From Leptospiraceae bacterium (lineage in GTDB: Bacteria; Spirochaetota; Leptospiria; Turneriellales; Turneriellaceae), in contig JAGRNJ010000002.1 of assembly GCA_020440825.1 (NCBI GenBank), positions 1-64,000 on the forward strand: a DNA stretch of 64,000 nt. Reading direction: 5' to 3'. The notes beneath the pieces were generated by a model. That model was not told where the DNA came from and did no database searches. It was given only the letters and a program-made list of their open reading frames with translations. Of the stretch, positions 36,268-44,342 are shown one piece after another (the first letter of the stretch is position 1; each line of letters begins with the position of its first letter). The position numbers were made by a program, and so were the translations under genes.

Positions 36268-37613
36268 AATTACTCTGGGGCAAGCAGGGCTCTCGCCAAT
36301 TTCTGCTTCTCTTTTTTACCTGTTTCAGTCTTGAACTGACTGCTTTCGAAGTTGAGCAGTTTGATCCCAAGAAGATAATTGTATCCGGTAGCTCATTTGA
36401 TCAGTCTGAGTTACAGTTGTTGTTTCAGAATTCGAAATCTCTGTCTCAGGCACAGAGTCGACTCTCGGAATATTATCGAACCCTTGGCTATGCTCATATC
36501 AGTGTTGAACAAAATGGCAACACTCTTCAGGTTCAAGAGTACCCGGTTTGGGAAATTGAATGCCAACCTTTAGATTTGTGTCGCCTTATTCCCGATAAGG
36601 CGTCACTATTGCTGAAACCGGTACGCACCATAGATCTCGAGAATGCAATATCAACAATTGCTGAAAGTGAAGAATATAAATCAAGTTATCGAAATTTAAC
36701 AATTACTCCCTGGATAAACCGTACAAACCAGATGACAGTTTTAAAGATTCAGGCCGATTCACGAAATGAAATCAACGCTTTCTGGACGGGTCAGAATTAT
36801 CGAAACCCGGGAATCTACACAGAATTCGGTATGGCAGTTAAATACAATAAAATACAGACAGGGTTCTCGGCAGAAGCGGGGGTTACCGATACTACCGATC
36901 TGCTGGGAGGGTCTGTTTTTTTTTCAGTACAGCCATTGGTTTTACCGGTCAATATTCAAACGACTGGCCGATTCCGAAAGCTTTCATTTGATGAATTCAA
37001 CAGACAGATTGCTCAGGCAAACCTGCATGTAATTGCAAAAGTTGACAGTTCTCTCTTGGGAACATTGTTTTCCTATTCAGGGGCTTCTGTACAATATCGA
37101 ACTGTGCAACCACGCAGTGAAACAGCTGAAGAAAATGCAACATTGCTATGGGACTTCGGTCTTCACATGGGTGAGAATCTGGCAAAACGACCAGAAGAGT
37201 CTGTCGACGGGGTGGGGTTTATCTTGCATCTCAATAACGACAATCGAGACCGCTCTCTCGTAAATCTGTACATGAACTCTTCACTCGAAATTGCCGAAAG
37301 CTGGCGGTTGCGGGCTATTGGTTTCGGGCGGATGGCCCCCGGCTCATTTGCTGAGCCCGTCAACAGCTGGGCACTGGGCTATTATCGTATTTTTACAGGT
37401 ACATTCTATTCTACAACTCTGGCACTGGAAAAATACTCAGACAATGCAGGGGCGGGAATCTTTTCAGAGTTTCGTACCCTCAATGGACATTCCGCCGGTC
37501 TGGCTTTTTTTTTCAAGTGGCTTGTGTTTGACCTTCGCTTGACGGCCGGGCACACTTTTATACCTTCAGCCTCAGAATGGTTCGTGCAGATGAAATCCCG
37601 GGGAGAGTTTTAG
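36264..37613 (+). CDS. POTRA/beta-barrel outer-membrane protein with apparent CTG start
   Basis: About 449 residues if read from the CTG at 36264. The first ~30 residues (LKLLWGKQGSRQFLLLFF...) form a good signal peptide, followed by a POTRA-like module (IIVSGSSFDQSELQLL, then YYRTLGYAHISVEQNGNTLQVQE). The remaining ~330 residues show strand repeats, and the last residue is Phe, typical of BamA-inserted barrels. There is no ATG, GTG or TTG in this frame between the upstream in-frame stop and 36417, and a start at 36417 would delete the signal peptide and half the POTRA. The CTG overlaps the cheW stop as CTGA, with GAGG at 36250-36253 ten bases before. The likely class is a small Omp85-like or TpsB-like protein. 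Confidence 0.7.
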   Translation: MKLLWGKQGSRQFLLLFFTCFSLELTAFEVEQFDPKKIIVSGSSFDQSELQLLFQNSKSLSQAQSRLSEYYRTLGYAHISVEQNGNTLQVQEYPVWEIECQPLDLCRLIPDKASLLLKPVRTIDLENAISTIAESEEYKSSYRNLTITPWINRTNQMTVLKIQADSRNEINAFWTGQNYRNPGIYTEFGMAVKYNKIQTGFSAEAGVTDTTDLLGGSVFFSVQPLVLPVNIQTTGRFRKLSFDEFNRQIAQANLHVIAKVDSSLLGTLFSYSGASVQYRTVQPRSETAEENATLLWDFGLHMGENLAKRPEESVDGVGFILHLNNDNRDRSLVNLYMNSSLEIAESWRLRAIGFGRMAPGSFAEPVNSWALGYYRIFTGTFYSTTLALEKYSDNAGAGIFSEFRTLNGHSAGLAFFFKWLVFDLRLTAGHTFIPSASEWFVQMKSRGEF

Positions 37614-38794
37614 ACTTCATATTTGAGGCGTATTATACAGCACTTCCGGGAGTTGGTCGTACAGAACCAAACCCTGCTGTGGGGGCAGTCATTGCAGATC
37701 GACAGACCCTGCAGGTGCATGGCAAAGGATTTACAGATACCCCGGGTGGCCCGCATGCTGAAATCGTTGCTCTTGATGCAGCAAAGGTTTTTCTTTCAGG
37801 AAAATCATTGCAGAATGCAGAATTATTTGTCACTCTGGAACCCTGTTCCCATTTCGGACGCACCCCGCCGTGTACCCGTGCTATTATTGAGTCTGGGATT
37901 CCCACAATCTATGTAGCGAATAAAGATCCATTTGATGCTGTAAATGGTTCGGGTATTGATGAATTGCGAAAAGCGGGTAAAACTGTAACGCTGATTCCCG
38001 AGAGTTACTTCAAAACTGAGCGTTTTTTTTCGGTGGGTCCTTTTTTACAGACGATCACACACAAACGACCTAGAACCATTGTAAAATGGGCACAGACTGC
38101 ACAAGGAAATCTTGCACCGGCATCAGGGCAAAGCGGGGCGATCAGTTCTGTATTTGCGAGACAGCTGGTGCAGAGAATGCGGAAAATATTTTATTCAACG
38201 CTGGTAGCACCTGGTACAGTGGCGACAGATATGCCCGCTTTAATTCCCCGTATTAAACCGGGATTTCCGCTCGCATGCAATGAAAGCAATTATTTTGTTT
38301 CTCTGTTAAACCAGTTTGAGTATCCACGACCGGCAAATTCAAGATCCCGCCTTGCCCGCAGATTTTTCTGGTTACCGCGAAATTTTTCGAATGAAGAAGC
38401 CATGGCTTATTTTCGACATCAATTCAGTATGGGCGAAGACTTTCAATTTCTATCTGGGAATGCAGAACATACCCGGCTGGGAGAAAAATTTTCGGCAGAA
38501 TATTTCAATTCTATGCAGGATTTCCCGAAATTGCTTAATTTCCTTTATGAGCAGAATCTGCGCGAGGTTTTCATTGAGCCGGGACCGCGCTTCTTAACCT
38601 ATTTAATAGAAAATGATCATGCAGATGTTCTGTTTATTTTCAAAAGAAAGAAACCACTACCTGAGTTTAAAAATGGGCGTGCAACTAAAGCAAGTACTGC
38701 TCTCAGTAAAAATAATCTTGATTATTTCACTGACCTTGGTTATTCCTTTCGATGCAGATTCCTATGCCCGAAGAAGATTTATTCTTATTTATAA
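37577..38794 (+). CDS. ribD: Riboflavin biosynthesis bifunctional deaminase/reductase RibD
   Basis: A 405-residue protein. The deaminase half has GRTEPNPAVGAVI, GPHAEIVAL (zinc His and catalytic Glu) and EPCSHFGRTPPC (zinc cysteines). The reductase half has RPRTIVKWAQTAQGNLA, and APGTVATDMPALIPR for NADPH/substrate binding. It converts the pyrimidine intermediate of riboflavin synthesis in two steps. The ATG at 37577 gives a 37-base overlap with the POTRA-barrel gene, an unusually long coding overlap; no later start keeps the N-terminus. About 40 residues longer than usual because of its C-terminal tail. Other rib genes are not seen. Confidence 0.93.
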   Translation: MVRADEIPGRVLDFIFEAYYTALPGVGRTEPNPAVGAVIADRQTLQVHGKGFTDTPGGPHAEIVALDAAKVFLSGKSLQNAELFVTLEPCSHFGRTPPCTRAIIESGIPTIYVANKDPFDAVNGSGIDELRKAGKTVTLIPESYFKTERFFSVGPFLQTITHKRPRTIVKWAQTAQGNLAPASGQSGAISSVFARQLVQRMRKIFYSTLVAPGTVATDMPALIPRIKPGFPLACNESNYFVSLLNQFEYPRPANSRSRLARRFFWLPRNFSNEEAMAYFRHQFSMGEDFQFLSGNAEHTRLGEKFSAEYFNSMQDFPKLLNFLYEQNLREVFIEPGPRFLTYLIENDHADVLFIFKRKKPLPEFKNGRATKASTALSKNNLDYFTDLGYSFRCRFLCPKKIYSYL

Positions 38795-38821
38795 AAAAAG
38801 ATCTCTGGTAAACATTTCAGC

Positions 38822-40252
38822 TCAAACGGGATCATCGACAATCTGGCGAACCTGTATTGCATCGACACGTTTTTCCCCGGCGAGAACATCTGAGACAATG
38901 ACAACGGTCGAGTCAGATTGCAGTAATTTTCTCTTTTTGATGACCGTAAAAGCATTTTGAATCGTTTTTTCAGGATCCTGAGAGAAATCTATGCGCCAGG
39001 GATAAACCGCCCGGTGCAGCAGCAATTTTCGCCTCACGGCAGACATATTGGTGAATGCCAGAATAACCGGCTGGGTAGGGTGAAATGAACTGACATGCTC
39101 TGCCATAATGCCACGCCGGGTAATGATTACAATAGCATCGGCTTTTAACCTGTCAGCCAGTTCAGATGCAGCACGAGCCAGTTCTGCTTTGCGATCCTGT
39201 GCTGCACGATGACGGGCCCATTCGATACCGCCTGACTGTTCAATGCGCAACAGAATTTTGTTCAAATATTGAACTGCTTTAATCGGGTATTTACCAATTG
39301 TCGTTTCCCCAGAGAGCATCACACTGTCTGCTTCTTCGAAGGCGGCATTGGCGACATCTGTTACTTCTGCCCGGGTTGGCAACGGGTTCTCGATCATAGA
39401 TTCGAGAAGGTGAGTTGCAATGATTGCTCTTTTCCCCTGCGCTGCACTTTCTTTCAAGATTCGCCGTTGAATAATCGGCAGCTCTTCAATCGGTACTTCA
39501 ACTCCCAGATCGCCCCTGGCAACCATGACTCCCGAGGCCGAACGAATAATTTCGCGATAATTTTCAACACCAAACTGGTCTTCAATCTTTGCGATTACCA
39601 GAGCATGACCATTGTGACGGGCAATGAGTCTTTTGCATTCTTCTACATCCGCAGGGCTTCTCACAAAAGATAAGGCAATAAAATCTATATCGTTCTTGAC
39701 ACCAAAGATAATATCAGCTTCATCTTTGGTTGTGATCGCAGGCAGATTGACCCGAATTCCCGGCAGGTTGATATGCCGGCGGCTTTTCATGACCCCGCCA
39801 TCGTCAACCCGGCACTTCAGGCCGAAAGCTGATTTTTCTATTACAGTTAAATTTATGAGACCGTTATCAACCGTAATTTTATCGCCGGTATTCATGTCTT
39901 TGATCATATCCCGGTAATTGACAAATATTGTGCTGCGTTCTTCAACGTCCTGCCCGCCGCCAACAGAAATATCAATAATTTCCCCGACTTTTAAGGTGAA
40001 TGCTTCTTTGACTTCCCCGGTTCTGATTTCAGGTCCCTGGGTATCGAGCAGTATGCCAATCGGCATGGGGATTTTTTTATTCAGTGTTCTTATTCTGCGG
40101 ATAACTTCTAAATGAGTTGCATGATCTCCATGGGACATATTCAGTCTCGCGATCGTCATGCCTTCTTTGGCTAACTGTTCAAGCATTTCGAGACTTGAAG
40201 TTGCCGGACCAATTGTACAAATGATTTTAGTTTTTCTAAAAATTTTATTCAT
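38822..40252 (-). CDS. pyk: Pyruvate kinase
   Basis: A 476-residue enzyme of usual length. It opens TKIICTIGPATSS, followed by ARLNMSHGDH and ILLDTQGPEIRTG. The active-site lysine region is ALVIAKIEDQFGVEN and the Mg/K-binding signature is MVARGDLGVEVP; HLLESMIENPLPTRAEVTDVAN is also typical. The C-terminal allosteric domain is present (~360-476). It makes pyruvate and ATP from PEP. It converges with ribD over 27 bases and lies 29 bases upstream of nothing on its own strand except ychF, from which it is separated by a short gap. Confidence 0.97.
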   Translation of the reverse strand: MNKIFRKTKIICTIGPATSSLEMLEQLAKEGMTIARLNMSHGDHATHLEVIRRIRTLNKKIPMPIGILLDTQGPEIRTGEVKEAFTLKVGEIIDISVGGGQDVEERSTIFVNYRDMIKDMNTGDKITVDNGLINLTVIEKSAFGLKCRVDDGGVMKSRRHINLPGIRVNLPAITTKDEADIIFGVKNDIDFIALSFVRSPADVEECKRLIARHNGHALVIAKIEDQFGVENYREIIRSASGVMVARGDLGVEVPIEELPIIQRRILKESAAQGKRAIIATHLLESMIENPLPTRAEVTDVANAAFEEADSVMLSGETTIGKYPIKAVQYLNKILLRIEQSGGIEWARHRAAQDRKAELARAASELADRLKADAIVIITRRGIMAEHVSSFHPTQPVILAFTNMSAVRRKLLLHRAVYPWRIDFSQDPEKTIQNAFTVIKKRKLLQSDSTVVIVSDVLAGEKRVDAIQVRQIVDDPV

Positions 40253-40281
40253 TTGGTTTTGCCATTCTTTTTAAGAGAGTT

Positions 40282-41385
40282 TTATACATTAAAACGAAAG
40301 TATACAACGTCGCCATCTTGTACAACATACTCTTTGCCTTCTAATCGCATTTTACCGGCCTCCTGGGCAGCTTTTTGCGAGCCCGCAGCCTGAATTTCTG
40401 TAAAGGCAGTTACCTCTGCACGTATAAAGCCTTTTTCAATATCGGAATGTATGACAGAAGCCGCAGCCGGTGCAGGAGTGCCTTTAATAATGTTCCAGGC
40501 GCGAACTTCTACCTCGCCGGCAGTAAAAAACGTTATGTAACCCAGCAGCGAGTATGCTTCACGAATTACCAGATTCAAACCCGGCTCTTTCAATCCGAGG
40601 TCTTCGAGAAAAATAGCAGCTTCTTCTTTTGAGAGTTGGGAAAGTTCTGCTTCGATTTTTCCCGAAATAGGAACCGCACGGGAGTTTCTTTGTTCTGCAA
40701 CGGTCTTTAGCTTTTGAAAGGCTGCTGACTTTGCGGGATCGGCAAGGTCACTTTCATCCAGGTTGCCGATAAACAATACAGGTTTCAGAGTTAGCAGCTG
40801 CAGATCTTTGATTAGAAGAATTTCATCGTCAGACAAATTTAATGATAATGCGCTTTTGCCTGCTTTCAATGTTTCTTCAACTTTTTCAAGAACTTCACAG
40901 ATTTTGATCGCATCTTTTTCACCAGATTTTTTTCTTTTTTGCAGATTCAACAGTCGTTTTTCAACCTGCTCAAGATCGGCGAGAATGAGTTCAATTTCAA
41001 TAATTTCAACATCCGAAGCGGGATTCACCTCGCCAGACACATGGGTTATATTTTCATCTTCGAAACAGCGTACTATGTGCAGAATCGCATTAACCTGCCT
41101 AATGTGAGAAAGAAATTTATTGCCCAGGCCTTCACCACTTGCCGCACCTTTTACCAGACCTGCAATATCGACAAATTCTACAGCGGCCGGAACCTTACTC
41201 TTGGGTTTCACTTTCTCTACAAGCCAGTCAAATCGAGGGTCGGGCACTTCAACAACCCCTACATTCGGGTCAATTGTACAGAAAGGGTAATTTGCTGCTT
41301 CGGCAGCATGCGATCGGGTGAGAGCATTAAAAATTGTCGATTTACCTACGTTTGGTAAGCCAACGATTCCACATTGTAAAGCCAT
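40282..41385 (-). CDS. ychF: Ribosome-binding GTPase/ATPase YchF (OLA1 family)
   Basis: A 367-residue protein from the ATG at 41385. It starts [23 protein letters not shown] (P-loop), followed by [40 protein letters not shown] and the modified G4 motif [10 protein letters not shown] (NxxE), which marks the ATP-preferring OLA1/YchF type. A coiled-coil domain and a C-terminal TGS domain ([13 protein letters not shown]) complete it. The open frame continues 44 codons upstream, but none fits the family. YchF interacts with ribosomes under stress. A 23-base dyad lies just upstream. Confidence 0.96.
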   Translation of the reverse strand: MALQCGIVGLPNVGKSTIFNALTRSHAAEAANYPFCTIDPNVGVVEVPDPRFDWLVEKVKPKSKVPAAVEFVDIAGLVKGAASGEGLGNKFLSHIRQVNAILHIVRCFEDENITHVSGEVNPASDVEIIEIELILADLEQVEKRLLNLQKRKKSGEKDAIKICEVLEKVEETLKAGKSALSLNLSDDEILLIKDLQLLTLKPVLFIGNLDESDLADPAKSAAFQKLKTVAEQRNSRAVPISGKIEAELSQLSKEEAAIFLEDLGLKEPGLNLVIREAYSLLGYITFFTAGEVEVRAWNIIKGTPAPAAASVIHSDIEKGFIRAEVTAFTEIQAAGSQKAAQEAGKMRLEGKEYVVQDGDVVYFRFNV

Positions 41386-41389
41386 CCGC

Positions 41390-41412
41390 CACAGTATAAT
41401 TTGATTACTGTG
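41390..41412. promoter_or_regulatory. Perfect dyad, candidate operator between ychF and the channel gene
   Basis: CACAGTA (41390-41396) and TACTGTG (41406-41412) form a perfect 7-base inverted repeat with a 9-base spacer, directly upstream of the ychF start. A TATAAT hexamer (41395-41400, plus strand) overlaps its left arm, so a bound protein would compete with RNA polymerase. The regulator is unknown. Confidence 0.35.
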
Positions 41413-41508
41413 CAGAAACCAAAATATAGACCGAAGTTGAACGAAACATCGTATGAAAAATACCGATAAAAATTTAAAATCTGGTCGATCTTCAAGGCAG
41501 ATAAGTTT

Positions 41509-42867
41509 ATGATTCATCCTGACTCCATGTTACGCCGTTTCTGGGACCTGTTAGTTGCTGCCGGGGCAATTACTGCTGGTGTCGATATTCCATTGCGGAT
41601 ATTTCTACCAGATATTTTACCTGAAAATTTATTGAATCTTGATATTTTATATCTGGTTATTTTCAGTGTAGATATAGTGCTAAATTTTTTTACTGCAGAA
41701 GTACATGAAGGAAAACTGATTACAGAAAAAGGTTTTATTGCTAAGCATTACCTGCGCACCTGGTTTACACTTGATCTTCTATCTGCTTTGCCAACAGATC
41801 TTATTCATCATTATTGGGCCAGTGATAATCCCGCAAAAGGTCAAATCTGGCAAATACTGCTGCTGACTTCTTTGTTAAAGCTGTTACGTCTGCTTAAGCT
41901 GTTACGATTAAAAGGCAGTTGGGACAGGCAGCAGCTGTTGAACCCGAGCGCCCGACGTCTGATGTTTTCTTTGTTCTGGATTGCCCTAATAGGACACTGG
42001 ATTGCGATCGGCTGGATTGCAATTGGCAGGCAGGATGCTTCTTTGACTTCTTTCGAAAACTATCTGCGGGCATTTTACTGGACTGTAACTACGTTAACTA
42101 CCATCGGTTACGGCGACATCACTCCGCAAAATAATATCGAAATTATTTATACGATAGCGATTATGATCACAGGAGCCGGTTTTTACGGCTTCTTTGTCGG
42201 TAATCTGGCAAGTATTCTTGCCAATATCGACGAAGCAAAATCGAACTTCCGCTGGAAACTGGAATCGGTTGAATCTTTCATGAAAAGAAATGAGGTACCG
42301 GTCAGTTTACGAAAACGGGTTCGCAGTTATTACAATTACCTCTGGGATGTACGAAAAGGTAATGACCAGTATAAGATTCTCAATGATTTACCACTGCATC
42401 TTCGCAGTGAAGTCTCAATGTTTCTCAATCGGGATCTGCTTAAGAAAGTACCATTATTTGAACACGCATCTGATGAGATGTTGCGAGAGTTGTGTCTGGC
42501 CTTGCATCCTGAAATCTTTATGCCCGGCGATATAATCTTCAGAAAAGGTGAAAGCGGTTCACGAATGTATTTTATCAGTAAAGGTCGGGTACAGGTGACG
42601 GATGAATCTGGTCAGGATATTTATGCAACACTTGAAGAGGGCTCGTACTTCGGCGAAATTGCTTTGCTCTCTCATACGGTGAGAACGGCAAGCATTCGGG
42701 CGGCAGATTTTTGTGATCTCTACAGCCTTGATAGAGAGGTATTTGAAAATATTGCTCTTAAAGATGAAGACTTTGCAGCAGGGATACGCGAAGAAGCTCA
42801 GAAACGGGCAATCGAGAATAAAAAACACCGTGAGGCCAGTAAAAACCTTACGAATCCCGATAACTGA
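41509..42867 (+). CDS. Cyclic-nucleotide-gated potassium channel
   Basis: A 452-residue channel. Six hydrophobic segments occupy ~20-240; the S4 region is rich in Leu/Lys (LLKLLRLLKLLRLK near 125). The selectivity filter TTIGYGDITP is near residues 195-204. A C-linker follows, then a cyclic-nucleotide-binding domain (~325-430) with MFMPGDIIFRKGE and the phosphate cassette FGEIALLSHTVRTAS. This is the architecture of the spirochaetal channels SthK and LliK, opened by cAMP and inhibited or partly opened by cGMP. The phosphate-cassette Arg and Thr are both present. No adenylate cyclase is in the window. AAGG at 41494-41497 is the likely ribosome site. Confidence 0.93.
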   Translation: MIHPDSMLRRFWDLLVAAGAITAGVDIPLRIFLPDILPENLLNLDILYLVIFSVDIVLNFFTAEVHEGKLITEKGFIAKHYLRTWFTLDLLSALPTDLIHHYWASDNPAKGQIWQILLLTSLLKLLRLLKLLRLKGSWDRQQLLNPSARRLMFSLFWIALIGHWIAIGWIAIGRQDASLTSFENYLRAFYWTVTTLTTIGYGDITPQNNIEIIYTIAIMITGAGFYGFFVGNLASILANIDEAKSNFRWKLESVESFMKRNEVPVSLRKRVRSYYNYLWDVRKGNDQYKILNDLPLHLRSEVSMFLNRDLLKKVPLFEHASDEMLRELCLALHPEIFMPGDIIFRKGESGSRMYFISKGRVQVTDESGQDIYATLEEGSYFGEIALLSHTVRTASIRAADFCDLYSLDREVFENIALKDEDFAAGIREEAQKRAIENKKHREASKNLTNPDN

Positions 42868-42895
42868 TTTTCGGTATAGATTATTTACGAATATC

Positions 42896-43276
42896 TTACG
42901 GACATTCGGCTATAATTTCAATTTCTACTTTTGCCCCTTTCGGTAGAGCGGCGACCTGAAATGTGCTGCGGGCTGGTTTGTGTTCACCAAAGTGCTCGGC
43001 ATAAATGATGTTCAGTTGAGCAAAGTCATTTAAGTCTGCTAAAAAAACGCTGCTTTTCACGACGTTCGAAAGAGAAGTTTCAGCAGTCTGTAGAACAGCT
43101 TTGATATTTGCAAAAACCTGTTGAGCCTGCTCAGCTAGACCGCCCGGAACAAGTTCACCGGTAGCTGGGTCAATGGGAATCTGTCCTGATAGAAAAACCA
43201 GGTTTCCGGTTTTAACTGCTTGTGAGTAAGGGCCTATCGCGGCCGGTGCTTTGTCTGAATTGATAATTGTAGGCAT
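42896..43276 (-). CDS. ridA: RidA-family enamine/imine deaminase
   Basis: A 126-residue protein of the RidA (YjgF/YER057c/UK114) family: SDKAPAAIGPYSQAVKTGNLVFLSGQIP at the start, then QVFANIKAVLQ, NVVKSSVFLADL, and the catalytic arginine in PARSTFQVAALPKGAKVEIEIIA. It hydrolyses reactive 2-aminoacrylate and related imines made by PLP enzymes, releasing ketoacid and ammonia. The length and motifs are standard. It is divergent from the promoter/MITE-like region that follows on the right. Confidence 0.95.
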   Translation of the reverse strand: MPTIINSDKAPAAIGPYSQAVKTGNLVFLSGQIPIDPATGELVPGGLAEQAQQVFANIKAVLQTAETSLSNVVKSSVFLADLNDFAQLNIIYAEHFGEHKPARSTFQVAALPKGAKVEIEIIAECP

Positions 43277-43335
43277 ATTGCGTAACTGTTTATGCCTCGG
43301 GTAGCGTCAAGCAATGTTGATTTTTAGAACTTCTC

Positions 43336-43364
43336 TTGACAGTAAAAAAAAGAAGGCATAATCT
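43336..43364 (+). promoter_or_regulatory. Sigma-70-type promoter pointing into the palindromic element
   Basis: TTGACA at 43336-43341, a 17-base spacer and TAATCT at 43359-43364 make the best-spaced promoter I see in the window. The predicted start is near 43371. No protein gene on this strand follows until 44343, so the transcript would first contain the hairpin-rich element at 43387-43504. Confidence 0.5.
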
Positions 43365-43386
43365 TTTTTACAAATATTTAATTTAG

Positions 43387-43504
43387 GGAACCTCTGAAAA
43401 AGTCCCTCCGTGCTCTTTTTCAGAGGTAATTCCGCGCTAAACGCGCGGGAAAACATCCATGTTTTCAGGAATATCTTCAAAACTTTCAGTTTTTCAGAGA
43501 TTCC
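43387..43504. mobile_element. MITE-like palindromic element with TTAG duplication
   Basis: A 118-base element. Its ends are inverted repeats, GGAACCTCTGAAAAA (43387-43401) and TTTTTCAGAGATTCC (43490-43504), matching at 14 of 15 positions. It is flanked by TTAG at 43383-43386 and 43505-43508, a 4-base direct repeat fitting the YTAR target of IS5-group transposons. Inside are CCTCTGAAAAAG/CTTTTTCAGAGG (43391-43402 and 43415-43426, perfect 12-base stem), CCGCGC/GCGCGG (43432-43448) and GAAAACAT/ATGTTTTC (43449-43466). It has no open frame and no transposase, so it would depend on an element elsewhere. A repeated RNA gene is the alternative. Confidence 0.55.
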
Positions 43505-43545
43505 TTAGAAGTCTGCCAACCAGTATTTACAATTTGGGATTCGCC

Positions 43546-44280
43546 TTACCGGTAATTCTTATACATTTTCCTGGCCCAGACAATGGCGGGGTGTTTGGCA
43601 TAGTTGTCCAGGAACTGGCGAATCGCTGGCGGTACATTTGTGGGCAACGGGTAGGGGTACTCTGCCGGTAAAAATAATGGATACAGTAGAGAAGCAGCGG
43701 TTATATCGCAAGCTCCGAAACCACTCGCATGGATGTAACCATTATTTTTTTCTATTAATTGCGCTATGCTCTCGAGAGCCATATCTGTTCTTTCTTGTGC
43801 CTCAAGATGAGTCTCGTTGACTTTATACCTCAAGTTCAACAGCGGCAGCAATACCGGTGCGATGGTCTGCAAAGCCGTTTTGGGCCAGCCATCGAAACCG
43901 GTAGCTAAAATTTCTTTTGCAAAATCGGTTTCAGGCAAGACCTTATGATAGGCCACAATTCTGGCCTGCACTCCAATTTCAATGTCCAGCCAGTGAATTG
44001 TTTTCAGGGCCGTTTCCCGGTCTTGCGGTACCGATGGAAATAAAGGAATCGATGGGAACAGTTCATCGAGCCATTGAAGTATCTCTGTTGATTCGCCGCG
44101 GCTTTCTCCGTCAATTTCTAAAATCGGAACAGTCCAGGAACCATTCAGCATCAGGGTATTCAGGTAGTGCAACCCGGGGAATAAAACATCTTTGTTGTAA
44201 GGTATGCGTTTATAGTCGAGTGCCCAACGTACCTTTTCTGAGAAGTGTGAGATTGAAAATTCATGCAATATTATGTTCAT
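43546..44280 (-). CDS. Glutathione S-transferase family protein
   Basis: About 244 residues from the ATG at 44280. The N-terminal thioredoxin-like domain opens IILHEFSISHFSEKVRWALDY, then NGSWTVPILEIDG and ESTEILQWLDELFP, the usual glutathione-binding segments (VP cis-proline and ES). A helical C-terminal domain (~85-244) follows, ending PAIVWARKMYKNYR. The open frame extends 37 codons upstream without family similarity. The substrate is unknown; detoxification of electrophiles is the family role, and spirochaetal use of glutathione itself is uncertain. It is divergent from the DUF1801 gene. Confidence 0.85.
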   Translation of the reverse strand: MNIILHEFSISHFSEKVRWALDYKRIPYNKDVLFPGLHYLNTLMLNGSWTVPILEIDGESRGESTEILQWLDELFPSIPLFPSVPQDRETALKTIHWLDIEIGVQARIVAYHKVLPETDFAKEILATGFDGWPKTALQTIAPVLLPLLNLRYKVNETHLEAQERTDMALESIAQLIEKNNGYIHASGFGACDITAASLLYPLFLPAEYPYPLPTNVPPAIRQFLDNYAKHPAIVWARKMYKNYR

Positions 44281-44342
44281 AGTCCAGCTTTTGGTAAACT
44301 GTATTGTGTAAACATGAAAAACAGTTGCTTGGCTATAATGGC

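Noticed and set aside
44334-44339. TATAAT before the DUF1801 gene as a promoter
   Set aside because: The hexamer is perfect but no -35 box is found at proper spacing; kept only as a comment on the start codon.
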